From positions 432,501-496,500 of the forward strand of contig NZ_CP118955.1 of the NCBI RefSeq assembly GCF_029023785.1: 64,000 nt of DNA, read 5' to 3'. Position numbers and translations under genes: made by a program. The notes beneath the pieces were generated by a model that made no database searches, had not been told where the DNA came from, and saw nothing but the letters and a program-made list of their open reading frames with translations. Positions 27,060 through 35,711 of the stretch are shown one piece after another; position 1 is the first letter of the stretch; each line of letters begins with the position of its first letter. The DNA is from Enterococcus faecium. Lineage in GTDB: Bacteria > Bacillota > Bacilli > Lactobacillales > Enterococcaceae.

Positions 27060-27806
27060 TTGGAACGTACGGCCATTGTAATTCAAGACCTTTCAGCCGC
27101 TTATCAAGGGAAAACTGTTTTGAAAACTATCAACTTGACGATAAATCCACAAAAAATTACCGGTATTATCGGACCAAACGGTGCAGGAAAATCAACATTT
27201 ATGAAATCTTTGCTAGAGTTGATACCAGCTACTACTGGTAAAGTCACCTTTTCTGGACAGCCGGTAAACTCAGTCCGTAAAAAAATAGCCTACGTGGAAC
27301 AGCGAAGTGAATTGGATCTTTCCTTTCCAATTGATGTATTAGGCGTTGTACTTTTAGGAACATATCCATCTTTACGAATTGGACAAAGACCTGGGAAAAA
27401 AGAAAAAGAACGTGCAAGACAAGCTTTGAAAAAAGTAGGGATGGAAGAATATGCCAAAAGACAGATCAGCGAACTATCGGGTGGACAGCTTCAGAGAGTT
27501 TTTATTGCAAGAGCTCTAGCCCAAGGAGCAGAATGGATCTTTTTAGATGAACCATTCGTAGGGATTGATGCGTTAAGTGAACGAAAGATCTTTGACATCT
27601 TGCAGGAATTGAAGAATTCAGGAAAAACGATTTTGATCGTCCATCATGATCTTCATAAAGTAGAAGAATATTTCGATGAGGTTATTCTTTTAAATAAACA
27701 GCTGATCGCTTCCGGTCCAGTACAAGAAGTCTTTACATCGAAGAACCTTCAATTGGCCTATGGTGAGATCATCAGACATTTAGTAAAAGGAGGAGAGAAA
27801 AAATGA
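27060..27806 (+). CDS. efaC: Manganese ABC transporter ATP-binding protein
   Basis: ATPase of the metal ABC transporter family, 248 residues: Walker A GPNGAGKST, Q-loop VEQRSELD, signature LSGGQLQR, Walker B WIFLDEPF and the switch His in VHHDLH. The start is TTG 27060, with AAAAGGAG upstream. Overlaps the permease gene by 4 nt. Order ATPase-permease-lipoprotein equals efaCBA of E. faecalis. Confidence 0.93.
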   Translation: MERTAIVIQDLSAAYQGKTVLKTINLTINPQKITGIIGPNGAGKSTFMKSLLELIPATTGKVTFSGQPVNSVRKKIAYVEQRSELDLSFPIDVLGVVLLGTYPSLRIGQRPGKKEKERARQALKKVGMEEYAKRQISELSGGQLQRVFIARALAQGAEWIFLDEPFVGIDALSERKIFDILQELKNSGKTILIVHHDLHKVEEYFDEVILLNKQLIASGPVQEVFTSKNLQLAYGEIIRHLVKGGEKK

Positions 27807-28642
27807 TCCAATCCTTTATTGATGGATTAATGAATTATCAATTCCTGCAATACGCTTTGGTCACTTCCATGCTTGTAGGACTTGCTTCTGGAGTCATCGG
27901 TTCTTTTATTATTTTACGAGGGATGTCTTTGATGGGAGACGCTATCTCTCACGCAGTTCTTCCAGGTGTAGCCATTTCTTATATGTTTGGTTTTAGTTAC
28001 ATCTTTGGAGCCACTGCTTTTGGGATGCTAACAGCAGCAGTGATTGGTTTCGTGACTCAGCGGAGCCGATTGAAAAATGATACAGCGATTGGAATTGTCT
28101 TTAGCTCCTTTTTTGCATTAGGGATTATCTTGATTTCATATGCCCAGAGTGCGACAGATTTGTATCATATTTTATTTGGGAATGTCTTAGCTGTTAGGGA
28201 AAGCGATTTGTTGCTGACAGCACTCGTTAGTGGAATCGTCTTGATATTTGTCTTTTTCTTTTATAAAGAATTGAAGATCACATCATTCGATCCGACAATG
28301 GCAAAAGCTTATGGGCTGAACACATCGCTGATCCATTATCTTTTGATGTTCTTTTTGACATTAGTGGCTGTAGTCAGTTTACAGACAGTAGGAACAATCT
28401 TGGTGATTGCCATGTTGATCACACCAGCCGCCACGGCTTACTTGCTAACGAACCATTTACTGAAAATGATCATTACAGCTGCAGGAATCGGTATGCTAAG
28501 TGCAGTTGTCGGTGTGTTTTTCAGTTATAGTTACAATTGGCCATCAGGAGCTACGATCGTGTTAGCATGTACCGCATTTTTTATCCTTGCTTTTTTATTT
28601 TCTCCAACAAAAGGAATTTTATTTCAGAAAGGAAGCAGATAG
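27803..28642 (+). CDS. efaB: Manganese ABC transporter permease
   Basis: A 279-residue integral membrane protein of the ABC-3 family with about 8-9 helices: GVIGSFIILRGMSLMGDAISHAVLPG is the conserved segment with the metal-pathway His, and KAYGLN the coupling region. Directly abuts efaA (no spacing) and overlaps efaC (ATGA). Confidence 0.93.
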   Translation: MIQSFIDGLMNYQFLQYALVTSMLVGLASGVIGSFIILRGMSLMGDAISHAVLPGVAISYMFGFSYIFGATAFGMLTAAVIGFVTQRSRLKNDTAIGIVFSSFFALGIILISYAQSATDLYHILFGNVLAVRESDLLLTALVSGIVLIFVFFFYKELKITSFDPTMAKAYGLNTSLIHYLLMFFLTLVAVVSLQTVGTILVIAMLITPAATAYLLTNHLLKMIITAAGIGMLSAVVGVFFSYSYNWPSGATIVLACTAFFILAFLFSPTKGILFQKGSR

Positions 28643-29593
28643 ATGAAAACAAAAAAATCACTCTTTTTAATCTTGGCAGTTAGTTTCTTGGTATTAGCCG
28701 GTTGCGGAAAGCAGGCTTCTGACCAAGCGGATGAAGGAAGTAAAGAAAAGTTGTCAGTCGTGGCTACCAATTCGATCTTGGCGGACATGGCAAAAGAGGT
28801 CGGAACAGATCAAATAGATATCCACAGTATCGTACCAGTCGGAACAGATCCGCATGAATATGAAGTACTACCAGAAGACATCAAAAAGGCAAGTGATGCA
28901 GATGTTATTTTATACAACGGTTTGAATCTTGAAACAGGTAACAGCTGGTTCGATAACTTGATGGAAACGGCTAAAAAAGAAGAAGGAAAAGATTATTTTG
29001 CAGTTAGCAAAAATGTAGAACCTCTTTATTTAACTAGCGGTGAAGAACATACAAAAGCAGATCCCCATGCTTGGCTAGACCTATCTAACGGAATAAAATA
29101 TGTGGAGGAAATCGCACGTATATTCTCTGAAAAAGATGCAGAAAATGCGACACTCTATAAAAAAAATGCAGAAGCATATGTGGAAAAACTAAAAGAATTA
29201 GATACACAAGCGAAGGAAAGTTTTGCTTCTATCGAAGAGAACAAAAAATTATTAGTAACAAGTGAAGGGGCATTCAAGTATTTTTCACGAGCATATGATT
29301 TGCCAGCAGCTTATATATGGGAGATCAATACAGAAAGTCAAGGTACGCCTGATCAAATGAAAGCGATCATTGATCAGATAAGAGCAAAAGAAGTACCGGT
29401 TTTATTCGTGGAAACCAGTGTAGACTCAAGAAGCATGGAACGGGTAGCAAAAGAAACGGGTTTGAAAATCTATGATAAACTGTTCACTGATTCCATAGCA
29501 AAAGAAGGAGAACAAGGAGATTCTTACTATCAGATGATGAAATGGAATATTGAAACGATCCATGAAGGTTTGTCACAAACAAAAGAAAGCTGA
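28643..29593 (+). CDS. efaA: Manganese-binding lipoprotein EfaA
   Basis: Cluster A-I substrate-binding lipoprotein, 316 residues. Signal peptide with lipobox LAGC (Cys21). Metal ligands of the family are visible: His in GTDPHEYE, His in ADPHAWLD, Glu in LVTSEGAFKYF and Asp near FTDSIA. Called endocarditis antigen in enterococci. Delivers Mn(II) to EfaB/EfaC, relevant for the Mn catalase also in this window. Confidence 0.95.
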   Translation: MKTKKSLFLILAVSFLVLAGCGKQASDQADEGSKEKLSVVATNSILADMAKEVGTDQIDIHSIVPVGTDPHEYEVLPEDIKKASDADVILYNGLNLETGNSWFDNLMETAKKEEGKDYFAVSKNVEPLYLTSGEEHTKADPHAWLDLSNGIKYVEEIARIFSEKDAENATLYKKNAEAYVEKLKELDTQAKESFASIEENKKLLVTSEGAFKYFSRAYDLPAAYIWEINTESQGTPDQMKAIIDQIRAKEVPVLFVETSVDSRSMERVAKETGLKIYDKLFTDSIAKEGEQGDSYYQMMKWNIETIHEGLSQTKES

Positions 29594-29597
29594 AAAG

Positions 29598-29635
29598 TGC
29601 AAGGTCTAGCTTGAGGAGCAGACCTTGCATTTTTT
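29598..29635 (+). terminator. efaCBA terminator
   Basis: TGCAAGGTCT / AGACCTTGCA stem (29598-29607, 29620-29629) with a 12-nt loop and a T-run. Confidence 0.9.
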
Positions 29636-29733
29636 ATAAGAGATATGAAAAAAAATTATGCTGTTTTTCGTCGTACAGATACCTTTTTTGAAGAAATTCC
29701 GTTATAGTTAGAGTAAGGAAGGAAGGTGTGGCT

Positions 29734-30486
29734 ATGAATTTTACACGTAAAGATAAATATACGATTAAAGAAGAAGTCTTTCGATTGATCAGCCAGCAGG
29801 AAAATACCGACAAGGATCAAGACCTTCAATTTCTTGAAGCAGAATTAGCTAAATTATTCATAGCAAATCAAAATGAGACAACAGAACCAGATGAAGAGCT
29901 GTACATAGGCAAATGGTTGTTTGATGAATTTCAGCCTTTAGATGAAAATACCGGTATCGGTTATTTTGTGTTCCTTTCTCCAGTCGGCTTCACACCTGGC
30001 GTATTAGTTAAACAAAACGACGAAATAACCGTCAAAGCATGGCCTGCATTATTTTCAGTCATCAAAGCAGAAGGAGTAATCAAAAAGATCCAGTCGGCCT
30101 ATTATAAAAGTCAATTTATTGCCAACAGCAAATTAATGAATATGTTTTATAATCGTCTAGTAGAAATTGCTAGGCCTGGGAAAATCCCGCAAACATTCAC
30201 GTACACACAGCAAAAAAATCTCTATGAAGAAGTATTGTATTCCCGCGATCTGTCTGAGTTTTCGCCATGGGAAGAGGTAAGGCTCCATGAACTGTTAAGT
30301 ACAAAACCAGTTTCATTGAATTTTTTTAATGCATTAGATAACAAAAGAAAATTAATTTCAACAAATTATTGGGAAGTATTTGCTGCAAGAAAAAAATGGA
30401 TGGAAGAAAAGAAGATTGCCGATCAGCAGATCCAGTTTGTCCAGCTGAAAAAAGAAAAACTATATTATGGGTTATACAGCCGTTAA
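29734..30486 (+). CDS. Conserved hypothetical protein upstream of queG
   Basis: A 250-residue soluble protein without signal peptide or membrane helix. N-terminal Glu/Lys-rich helices, then LYIGKWLFDEFQPLDENTGIGYFVFLSPVGFTPGVLV, and a basic C-terminal helix (NYWEVFAARKKWMEEKK). Family not recognised. Start ATG 29734, with GGAAGGAAGG 7 nt upstream, rather than GTG 29728. Located 18 nt before queG, so the two are probably co-transcribed. Confidence 0.75.
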   Translation: MNFTRKDKYTIKEEVFRLISQQENTDKDQDLQFLEAELAKLFIANQNETTEPDEELYIGKWLFDEFQPLDENTGIGYFVFLSPVGFTPGVLVKQNDEITVKAWPALFSVIKAEGVIKKIQSAYYKSQFIANSKLMNMFYNRLVEIARPGKIPQTFTYTQQKNLYEEVLYSRDLSEFSPWEEVRLHELLSTKPVSLNFFNALDNKRKLISTNYWEVFAARKKWMEEKKIADQQIQFVQLKKEKLYYGLYSR

Positions 30487-30504
30487 CAGCAAGCGAGGAA
30501 GACC

Positions 30505-31656
30505 ATGACATTAAAAGAAGAAATCATACAAGAAAGCAAACGATTAGGAATTGACAAAATCGGGTTCACCACGGCGGAACCTTTTGATTCATTAAAAGAA
30601 TCGTTGGAAGAACAAAAAGCAGCTGGCCATACTTCTGGCTTTGAACATCCAAATATCGATGAGCGTCTTTATCCAGAAATGACATTTGATCAGCCGAAAT
30701 CGATCATTTCCATTGCACTTGCGTATCCTACTAGGATCCATGAAGAAGTGCCTAGGGATGAAAAACGCGGGCAGTTTGCTCGTGCTTCTTGGGGGATCGA
30801 TTACCATGATATACTCAGAGACCGTTTGAACCGATTGATCGAATTCATCCAAACAAGAGCAGAAAAATGGCAAAAAGAAGAGGAATGGCGTCTAGCTCCG
30901 CAAGTAGATACTGGAGAACTGATCGATGTCGCTGTAGCACAGCGAGCTGGTTTAGGATTTATTGGACGAAACGGATTGTTGATCACTGAAGAGTTCGGTT
31001 CATTTGTCTATCTTGGTGAGATCGTTACTAATATTGTATTTGAGCCTGATAAACCAGGAGAATTTGGTTGCGGTGACTGTATGCGCTGCGTGACTGCTTG
31101 TCCGACAAAAGCATTGCTTGGTGACGGAAGAATGAATGCCCAGCGATGTTTGTCTTATCAAACTCAGACAAAAGGGATGATGCCGGAAGAATATCGTAAA
31201 AAAATGCGAAATGTCATTTATGGATGTGATATCTGCCAGTTAGTCTGCCCTTACAATCAAGGAAAAGATTTTCATTTTCATGAAGAGATGGAACCAAAAG
31301 TAGACGAAGTATATCCAAAATTAAAGCCAATGCTTTCGATGTCTAATAAAGACTTCAAACAGCAATTTGGGCATTTAGCTGGTTCATGGCGTGGGAAGAA
31401 ACCTTTGCAGAGAAACGCATTGATTGCTTTAGCTAATCTAGGTGATCGAACGGCATTGCCTGAGATTTCAGAATGTTTAACAGATGTCCGCCCTGTCATC
31501 AGAGGAACAGCAGCTTGGGCTATTGGACGTCTAGGAACAAAAGAACCGGAAAAATGGCTTGATGTATTAGATGAAATATTAGCTAAAGAAACAGAAGAAG
31601 TCGTTATAAACGAATTGGAACATGCCCAGAAATTATTGCGGAGAAAGTTAAAATAA
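30505..31656 (+). CDS. queG: Epoxyqueuosine reductase QueG
   Basis: Reduces epoxyqueuosine to queuosine at position 34 of GUN-anticodon tRNAs, using cobalamin and two 4Fe-4S clusters. Seen: the N-terminal DKIGFT cobalamin-binding domain, clusters [12 protein letters not shown] and [11 protein letters not shown], and C-terminal HEAT-like repeats ([30 protein letters not shown]). 383 residues, family length. Confidence 0.96.
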   Translation: MTLKEEIIQESKRLGIDKIGFTTAEPFDSLKESLEEQKAAGHTSGFEHPNIDERLYPEMTFDQPKSIISIALAYPTRIHEEVPRDEKRGQFARASWGIDYHDILRDRLNRLIEFIQTRAEKWQKEEEWRLAPQVDTGELIDVAVAQRAGLGFIGRNGLLITEEFGSFVYLGEIVTNIVFEPDKPGEFGCGDCMRCVTACPTKALLGDGRMNAQRCLSYQTQTKGMMPEEYRKKMRNVIYGCDICQLVCPYNQGKDFHFHEEMEPKVDEVYPKLKPMLSMSNKDFKQQFGHLAGSWRGKKPLQRNALIALANLGDRTALPEISECLTDVRPVIRGTAAWAIGRLGTKEPEKWLDVLDEILAKETEEVVINELEHAQKLLRRKLK

Positions 31657-31687
31657 AAAAATAGTTAACATTATTCAAAGTTTTTGT

Positions 31688-31720
31688 CCAGTAATTGTTG
31701 TAACAATTACTGGTTTTTTT
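31688..31720 (+). terminator. queG terminator
   Basis: CCAGTAATTGTT / AACAATTACTGG, a 12-bp stem with a 2-nt gap (realistically a slightly larger loop), followed by seven T. The rest of the AT-rich spacer to 32039 holds copies of TGTTACA and TGTCAT-like hexamers that might be WalR-type half-sites, but no clean consensus. Confidence 0.85.
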
Positions 31721-32039
31721 GTATTTTTTACATTTTTTTAAGAGAATTTGATAAAAATCAAAAATTTTTTTGCTTTTTTTTATGGATTATTGCAGTGAAT
31801 GTTACAGAATCTGCGTTTTTCATTCAAAAATAAAAAAACATAGAAAAACGATTACTTTGCTTATACAACAAGGCTTTTATGGTTTTGTATCAAAAAAATA
31901 TTTGTTTAAATGTTACAAATATTAAATAATTCGTTATTTTGTCATTAAATGTCATGTTTCTTTTACCTATGAAATATTTCTAAATGATAAAGTTAATAGC
32001 GTCGAAAGAATAAAAAACGGAGAAAAAAAGGAGTTTAAT

Positions 32040-32648
32040 ATGAATTCATTTAAGAAAATTGTTTTAGGTACAACTTTTGCTGCTGGTGCTACTGCAATGT
32101 TTGTAGGAACTACAAATGCTCACGCTGATGAAGTTTATACAGTAAAATCAGGTGATTCATTATCTAAGATCTCACAAAAATTTGCAGGAGACAACTCAAT
32201 GATCGATGCAATTGCTGAAAAAAATTCGATCGCAAACATCAACCGCATTTATGTTGGTGAACAATTAACAATCCCAACTTCAAATGATTCTTCAGCAACA
32301 ACAGAAAACAAAACAACAGAAAATACAGCATCTACAACTGAAACAGCAACGCAAGAACATACATACGTTGCACCTGTTGAAACAGTTGAAGTAGCTCCTG
32401 CTGCCCCAGCTGCTGCAACAGCGCCAACTTCAAGCTCTGCAAAAGAATGGATCGCACAAAAAGAATCAGGCGGTTCATACACAGCTACTAACGGACGTTA
32501 CATCGGCCGTTATCAATTAGATGCTTCATACTTAAACGGCGACTATTCAGCTGCCAATCAAGAACGTGTAGCAGAACAATATGTAACATCTCGTTATGGT
32601 TCATGGGATGCTGCTAAAACATTCTGGTTAGCAAACGGCTGGTACTAA
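32040..32648 (+). CDS. Secreted LysM protein with Apf/transglycosylase-like C-terminus
   Basis: A 202-residue exported protein: signal peptide ending AHA-DE, one LysM (YTVKSGDSLSKISQKFAGD...IYVGEQLTIP), a Thr/Ala/Pro linker, and a C-terminal domain (KEWIAQKESGGSYTATNGRY, IGRYQL, YVTSRYGSWDAAKTFWLANGWY) like aggregation-promoting factors and lysozyme-fold transglycosylases, with Glu in KESGG as the candidate catalytic acid. Likely a cell wall hydrolase or surface protein. Its long AT-rich upstream region suggests strong or cell-wall-stress-controlled expression (inference). Confidence 0.88.
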   Translation: MNSFKKIVLGTTFAAGATAMFVGTTNAHADEVYTVKSGDSLSKISQKFAGDNSMIDAIAEKNSIANINRIYVGEQLTIPTSNDSSATTENKTTENTASTTETATQEHTYVAPVETVEVAPAAPAAATAPTSSSAKEWIAQKESGGSYTATNGRYIGRYQLDASYLNGDYSAANQERVAEQYVTSRYGSWDAAKTFWLANGWY

Positions 32649-32670
32649 GCCGATAAAAGGAAAATGATGA

Positions 32671-32708
32671 AACCGAGAAACTTGTTTATTCAAGTTCTCG
32701 GTTTTTTT
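32671..32708 (+). terminator. Terminator of the LysM/Apf-like gene
   Basis: AACCGAGAAACTTG / CAAGTTCTCGGTT stem with one bulged A, a 6-nt loop and a T-run. Confidence 0.85.
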
Positions 32709-32815
32709 GTGTGAAAAATAACTCGTTTGCTTCCCACAGCGCAGCAGTACAAATAAAAACTCGAATAATGTATAATAAAGAAAACGTTTTTTTGTTTAGG
32801 GAATGAGGAGGAGCC

Positions 32816-34453
32816 ATGAGTACAAAAGAGAGTCTCGAATTAAACGAAATCACAAGTGGAAATCCACTGTTATCCAGTATTCGATCGATTGTAGAAACGA
32901 CATTTTACGGTAATAATGTTCATGAAGTTTTTGACAGGAAGACAGCTTATCAACTAGCAAAAGGGAGTCCAGGAACGATCATCACAGATTTAACAATCTC
33001 ACATGCTGAAGAACTAGATTTACCAGCTGATGTTAGGACACTAGTATTCAATGATGGAAGCATTGTGGGAAGAACAGCAAGTGCTCGGCGGATCTTTGAG
33101 GACTTAGACAAGGAACAAAGCAAATACGAGAAAATTTTAAGAGAAGCTGTGTATCAAAGTCGCAAGCGCCAGTTTTACCATACAAAAGTAATCGTTGGCC
33201 TATCTGAAGAATTTTCTGTGCAAAGTCATTTGCTGATTCCAGAAGGATTTGAGAACAATTTGTATTCTTATTTGCTGAATTTTCAGCCAGCGAATTCGAA
33301 GATCTTAGAGACTTATCAAAAGTCTGTTTCCTTTGATGAGGGAGATCTTTATATCTTTTGTGATCCCGAATGGACACATGAAACATTTCCAAATGGACTC
33401 ATTTTGTTTGATGCTCTCCATAATACAGCGGCTGTGCTAGGATTACGTTACTTTGGAGAATTAAAAAAAGCGACTTTGACGCTTGCTTGGGCATTGGGAA
33501 ATCGCAATGGCTTTATTGCCTGCCACGGTGGGATGAAACAATATGCTAGTAATGACCAGACCTATACGATGGCTGTATTTGGGTTGTCCGGTTCTGGAAA
33601 ATCAACGATTACCTTAGCAAAACATACGGAAGGTCACTCTGTTTCGATCTTGCATGACGATGCTTTCGTTATTTCTCGAAAAAATGGTTTTGCTACTGCC
33701 TTGGAACCTTCTTACTTTGATAAAACACAAGACTATCCGTCTGATGATCCGGCCATTTCTTCTTTCCTTACTTGTCAGAATGTGGGCGTGACATGTACAA
33801 GTAAAGGAGAAAAAGTCCTAGTAACAGGAGATATACGAAACGGAAATGGGCGGACAGTCAAATCACGTTATGCGACACCCGACCGAGTCGATCATCTTAG
33901 CGAAAAGATCGATGCTGTTTTTTGGATCATGAAAGATGATTCGCTTCCGCCAATTATCAAGATCAATGACCCAGTTTTAGCAGCGTCTTTTGGTGCAACA
34001 TTAGCAACAAAACGATCAGACGCGGAAAATATCACTACAAAAAGACAGCTAGATGAGCTAGTCATTGAACCATTTGCTAATCCTTTCCGTGTCTATCCTC
34101 TTAGGGAAGACTATCAAGCTTTTCGAGAGTTGTTTTTGAAACAGCAAACAGCCTGCTATGTCCTGAATACTGGATATTTCGATGATAAAAAAATCAAACC
34201 TGAAACGACATTGTCAATCGTTGAAAGAATCGTGCAACAAACGGCAGAATTCAAGTCGTTTGGTCCATTTGAAGACATCCACTATTTACCTATACCAGAT
34301 TTTCCTGTTTCTTTTGAGGATACGTCCTATAAAAATCTGGTGAAACAACGACTTGATATTCGTTTACGATTCATTGAAGCTCAGATAGGAAAAGATCTCT
34401 TGCTAGATGAAGCAAAAGAAAGTTTGGAGAATTTGATTCAGAAATTGAACTAA
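32816..34453 (+). CDS. Divergent ATP-type phosphoenolpyruvate carboxykinase homologue
   Basis: 545 residues, the length of ATP-dependent PEPCK (PckA). Seen: GLRYFGELKKATL (metal/substrate Lys region), IACHGGMKQY (metal His region), P-loop GLSGSGKST (256-264), the kinase-2 Asp pair in LHDDAF, and NGRTVKSRYATP. Compared with E. coli PckA the P-loop is SGSGKS instead of SGTGKT and the EHGW segment after the Asp pair is missing. PEPCK activity (oxaloacetate + ATP to PEP) is therefore plausible but not assured. GAGGAGG ribosome site; monocistronic with a terminator. Confidence 0.8.
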   Translation: MSTKESLELNEITSGNPLLSSIRSIVETTFYGNNVHEVFDRKTAYQLAKGSPGTIITDLTISHAEELDLPADVRTLVFNDGSIVGRTASARRIFEDLDKEQSKYEKILREAVYQSRKRQFYHTKVIVGLSEEFSVQSHLLIPEGFENNLYSYLLNFQPANSKILETYQKSVSFDEGDLYIFCDPEWTHETFPNGLILFDALHNTAAVLGLRYFGELKKATLTLAWALGNRNGFIACHGGMKQYASNDQTYTMAVFGLSGSGKSTITLAKHTEGHSVSILHDDAFVISRKNGFATALEPSYFDKTQDYPSDDPAISSFLTCQNVGVTCTSKGEKVLVTGDIRNGNGRTVKSRYATPDRVDHLSEKIDAVFWIMKDDSLPPIIKINDPVLAASFGATLATKRSDAENITTKRQLDELVIEPFANPFRVYPLREDYQAFRELFLKQQTACYVLNTGYFDDKKIKPETTLSIVERIVQQTAEFKSFGPFEDIHYLPIPDFPVSFEDTSYKNLVKQRLDIRLRFIEAQIGKDLLLDEAKESLENLIQKLN

Positions 34454-34456
34454 AAT

Positions 34457-34525
34457 AACAGCTTTTTCAAGAAGTAATCCATGCGCAATATCGCTCGGGA
34501 TCCTTACTTGAAAAAGCTGTTTTTC
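34457..34525. terminator. Terminator between convergent genes
   Basis: AACAGCTTTTTCAAG (34457-34471) pairs with the complementary arm 34507-34521, with a T-run after it and an A-rich stretch before it. Serves the PEPCK-like gene and probably the convergent FAD oxidase gene. Confidence 0.8.
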
Positions 34526-35637
34526 TATGATGGATTTTTCGTAATATAGGTGGAGATGTCCTTTTGATAATCTTCCGTAGACCAATGACCAGTATTTAAG
34601 AAGTTGGCTAATAGATAGCCGATATAAGGACCTGTGGTCAAGCCAGAAGAGCCTAGACCGCTAGCAGCCAGTAAGCTTGGATCATCTGGCAGTACGCCAA
34701 AAAATGGGGAAAAATCTGACGTATAAGCACGGGTACCTACACGGAACTCGTATGGCCAGTTTTTTATCTGATCTGGATCAGTCAAGAACTGTTCTGTACT
34801 CTTAGTCAATCCCTTATAAGCTTCGCTAGTAGGAGCCAAATCCCAGCCTTGATCGTTTTCATGGGTAGCACCTAAAAGGATCTTTCCATCCATGAAAGGA
34901 ATGAAATCAGCTTCTCCGTCAAGCATAGCAACAGGCCAGTCTTGACTCATCTTATAAGATGTCTGAAATGCTAAGAGCTGCCCTTTTTGCGGACGTATAT
35001 CTGCAGCATAGCCTAATTCTTGTAATAAAGGCTTAAGTGCCGGGCCAGGTGTCAAAATTACACGATCAGCTGTGTATTCTCCAAACGGTCCCTTGATGAG
35101 CCAAGAATCGCTCTTCTTATGCAAAGTGACTTTTGCCTGGATCTGCTCCATTTGTTTTTGTGCTAAACGCTGACCAAGATGTTCTAAATATGCTTTTCCA
35201 TCCAGACGACCACCACCACTGATACGCAGTGAAACTGCTGGTTTCAATAACGGAAGTGCTTGAGATGTCTGTTCAGGTGAAAGCCATTCGATGTTTCCAA
35301 TTTCTGGCGCTTCTTCTTTTCGTTTCTCGGCAAGAACAGCCAATTCAGCTAAATCTTTTTCAGGTCGAAGCAAAAGTGTCCCTGATTGTGCGTAAATCGT
35401 TTGATCAAGTTGGAAATCTTTTATAAGTTTAGGGAAAAAAGCAGCGCCGTCTTTAGCCAGACGATACCATTGTTTGTTTCTGCGTTTCGACAACCAAGGG
35501 GAGATAATCCCAGCGCTAGCTTTAGTTGCCTGTCCTGTCCCTTCATCAAATAAAGCAACATTGAATTTTGATGTATCTAAGTAACTGGCTAGGGTCATAC
35601 CAATGATCCCGCCACCGATAATGGCAATTTTTTCCAT
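34525..35637 (-). CDS. FAD-dependent amino acid oxidase/dehydrogenase (DAO family)
   Basis: 370 residues: N-terminal Rossmann IAIIGGGIIGMTLASYLD, KASAGIISPW, PQKGQLLAF, and a C-terminal AASGLGSSGLTTGPYIG FAD segment. Resembles glycine oxidase (ThiO) and D-amino-acid dehydrogenase; the substrate cannot be told. Start ATG 35637, with AAAGGAGG 7 nt upstream, rather than 35661. No thiamine genes nearby. Confidence 0.85.
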   Translation of the reverse strand: MEKIAIIGGGIIGMTLASYLDTSKFNVALFDEGTGQATKASAGIISPWLSKRRNKQWYRLAKDGAAFFPKLIKDFQLDQTIYAQSGTLLLRPEKDLAELAVLAEKRKEEAPEIGNIEWLSPEQTSQALPLLKPAVSLRISGGGRLDGKAYLEHLGQRLAQKQMEQIQAKVTLHKKSDSWLIKGPFGEYTADRVILTPGPALKPLLQELGYAADIRPQKGQLLAFQTSYKMSQDWPVAMLDGEADFIPFMDGKILLGATHENDQGWDLAPTSEAYKGLTKSTEQFLTDPDQIKNWPYEFRVGTRAYTSDFSPFFGVLPDDPSLLAASGLGSSGLTTGPYIGYLLANFLNTGHWSTEDYQKDISTYITKNPS

Positions 35638-35679
35638 AAAAAAGCCTCCTTTTACAAACAACCATTTTCACACAAAAAA

Positions 35680-35702
35680 ACGGCAGATGCAACACCTGCC
35701 GT
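35680..35702 (-). terminator. Terminator of the MFS gene
   Basis: ACGGCAG / CTGCCGT, a 7-bp stem with a 9-nt loop. On the minus strand a run of seven T follows. Confidence 0.85.
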
Positions 35703-35711
35703 ATATGGAAT

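Noticed and set aside
31740..32039. Clear WalR operator before the LysM/Apf-like gene
   Set aside because: TGTTACA and TGTCAT-type hexamers occur, but none form the TGTWAH-N5-TGTWAH arrangement; too weak to call as a site.
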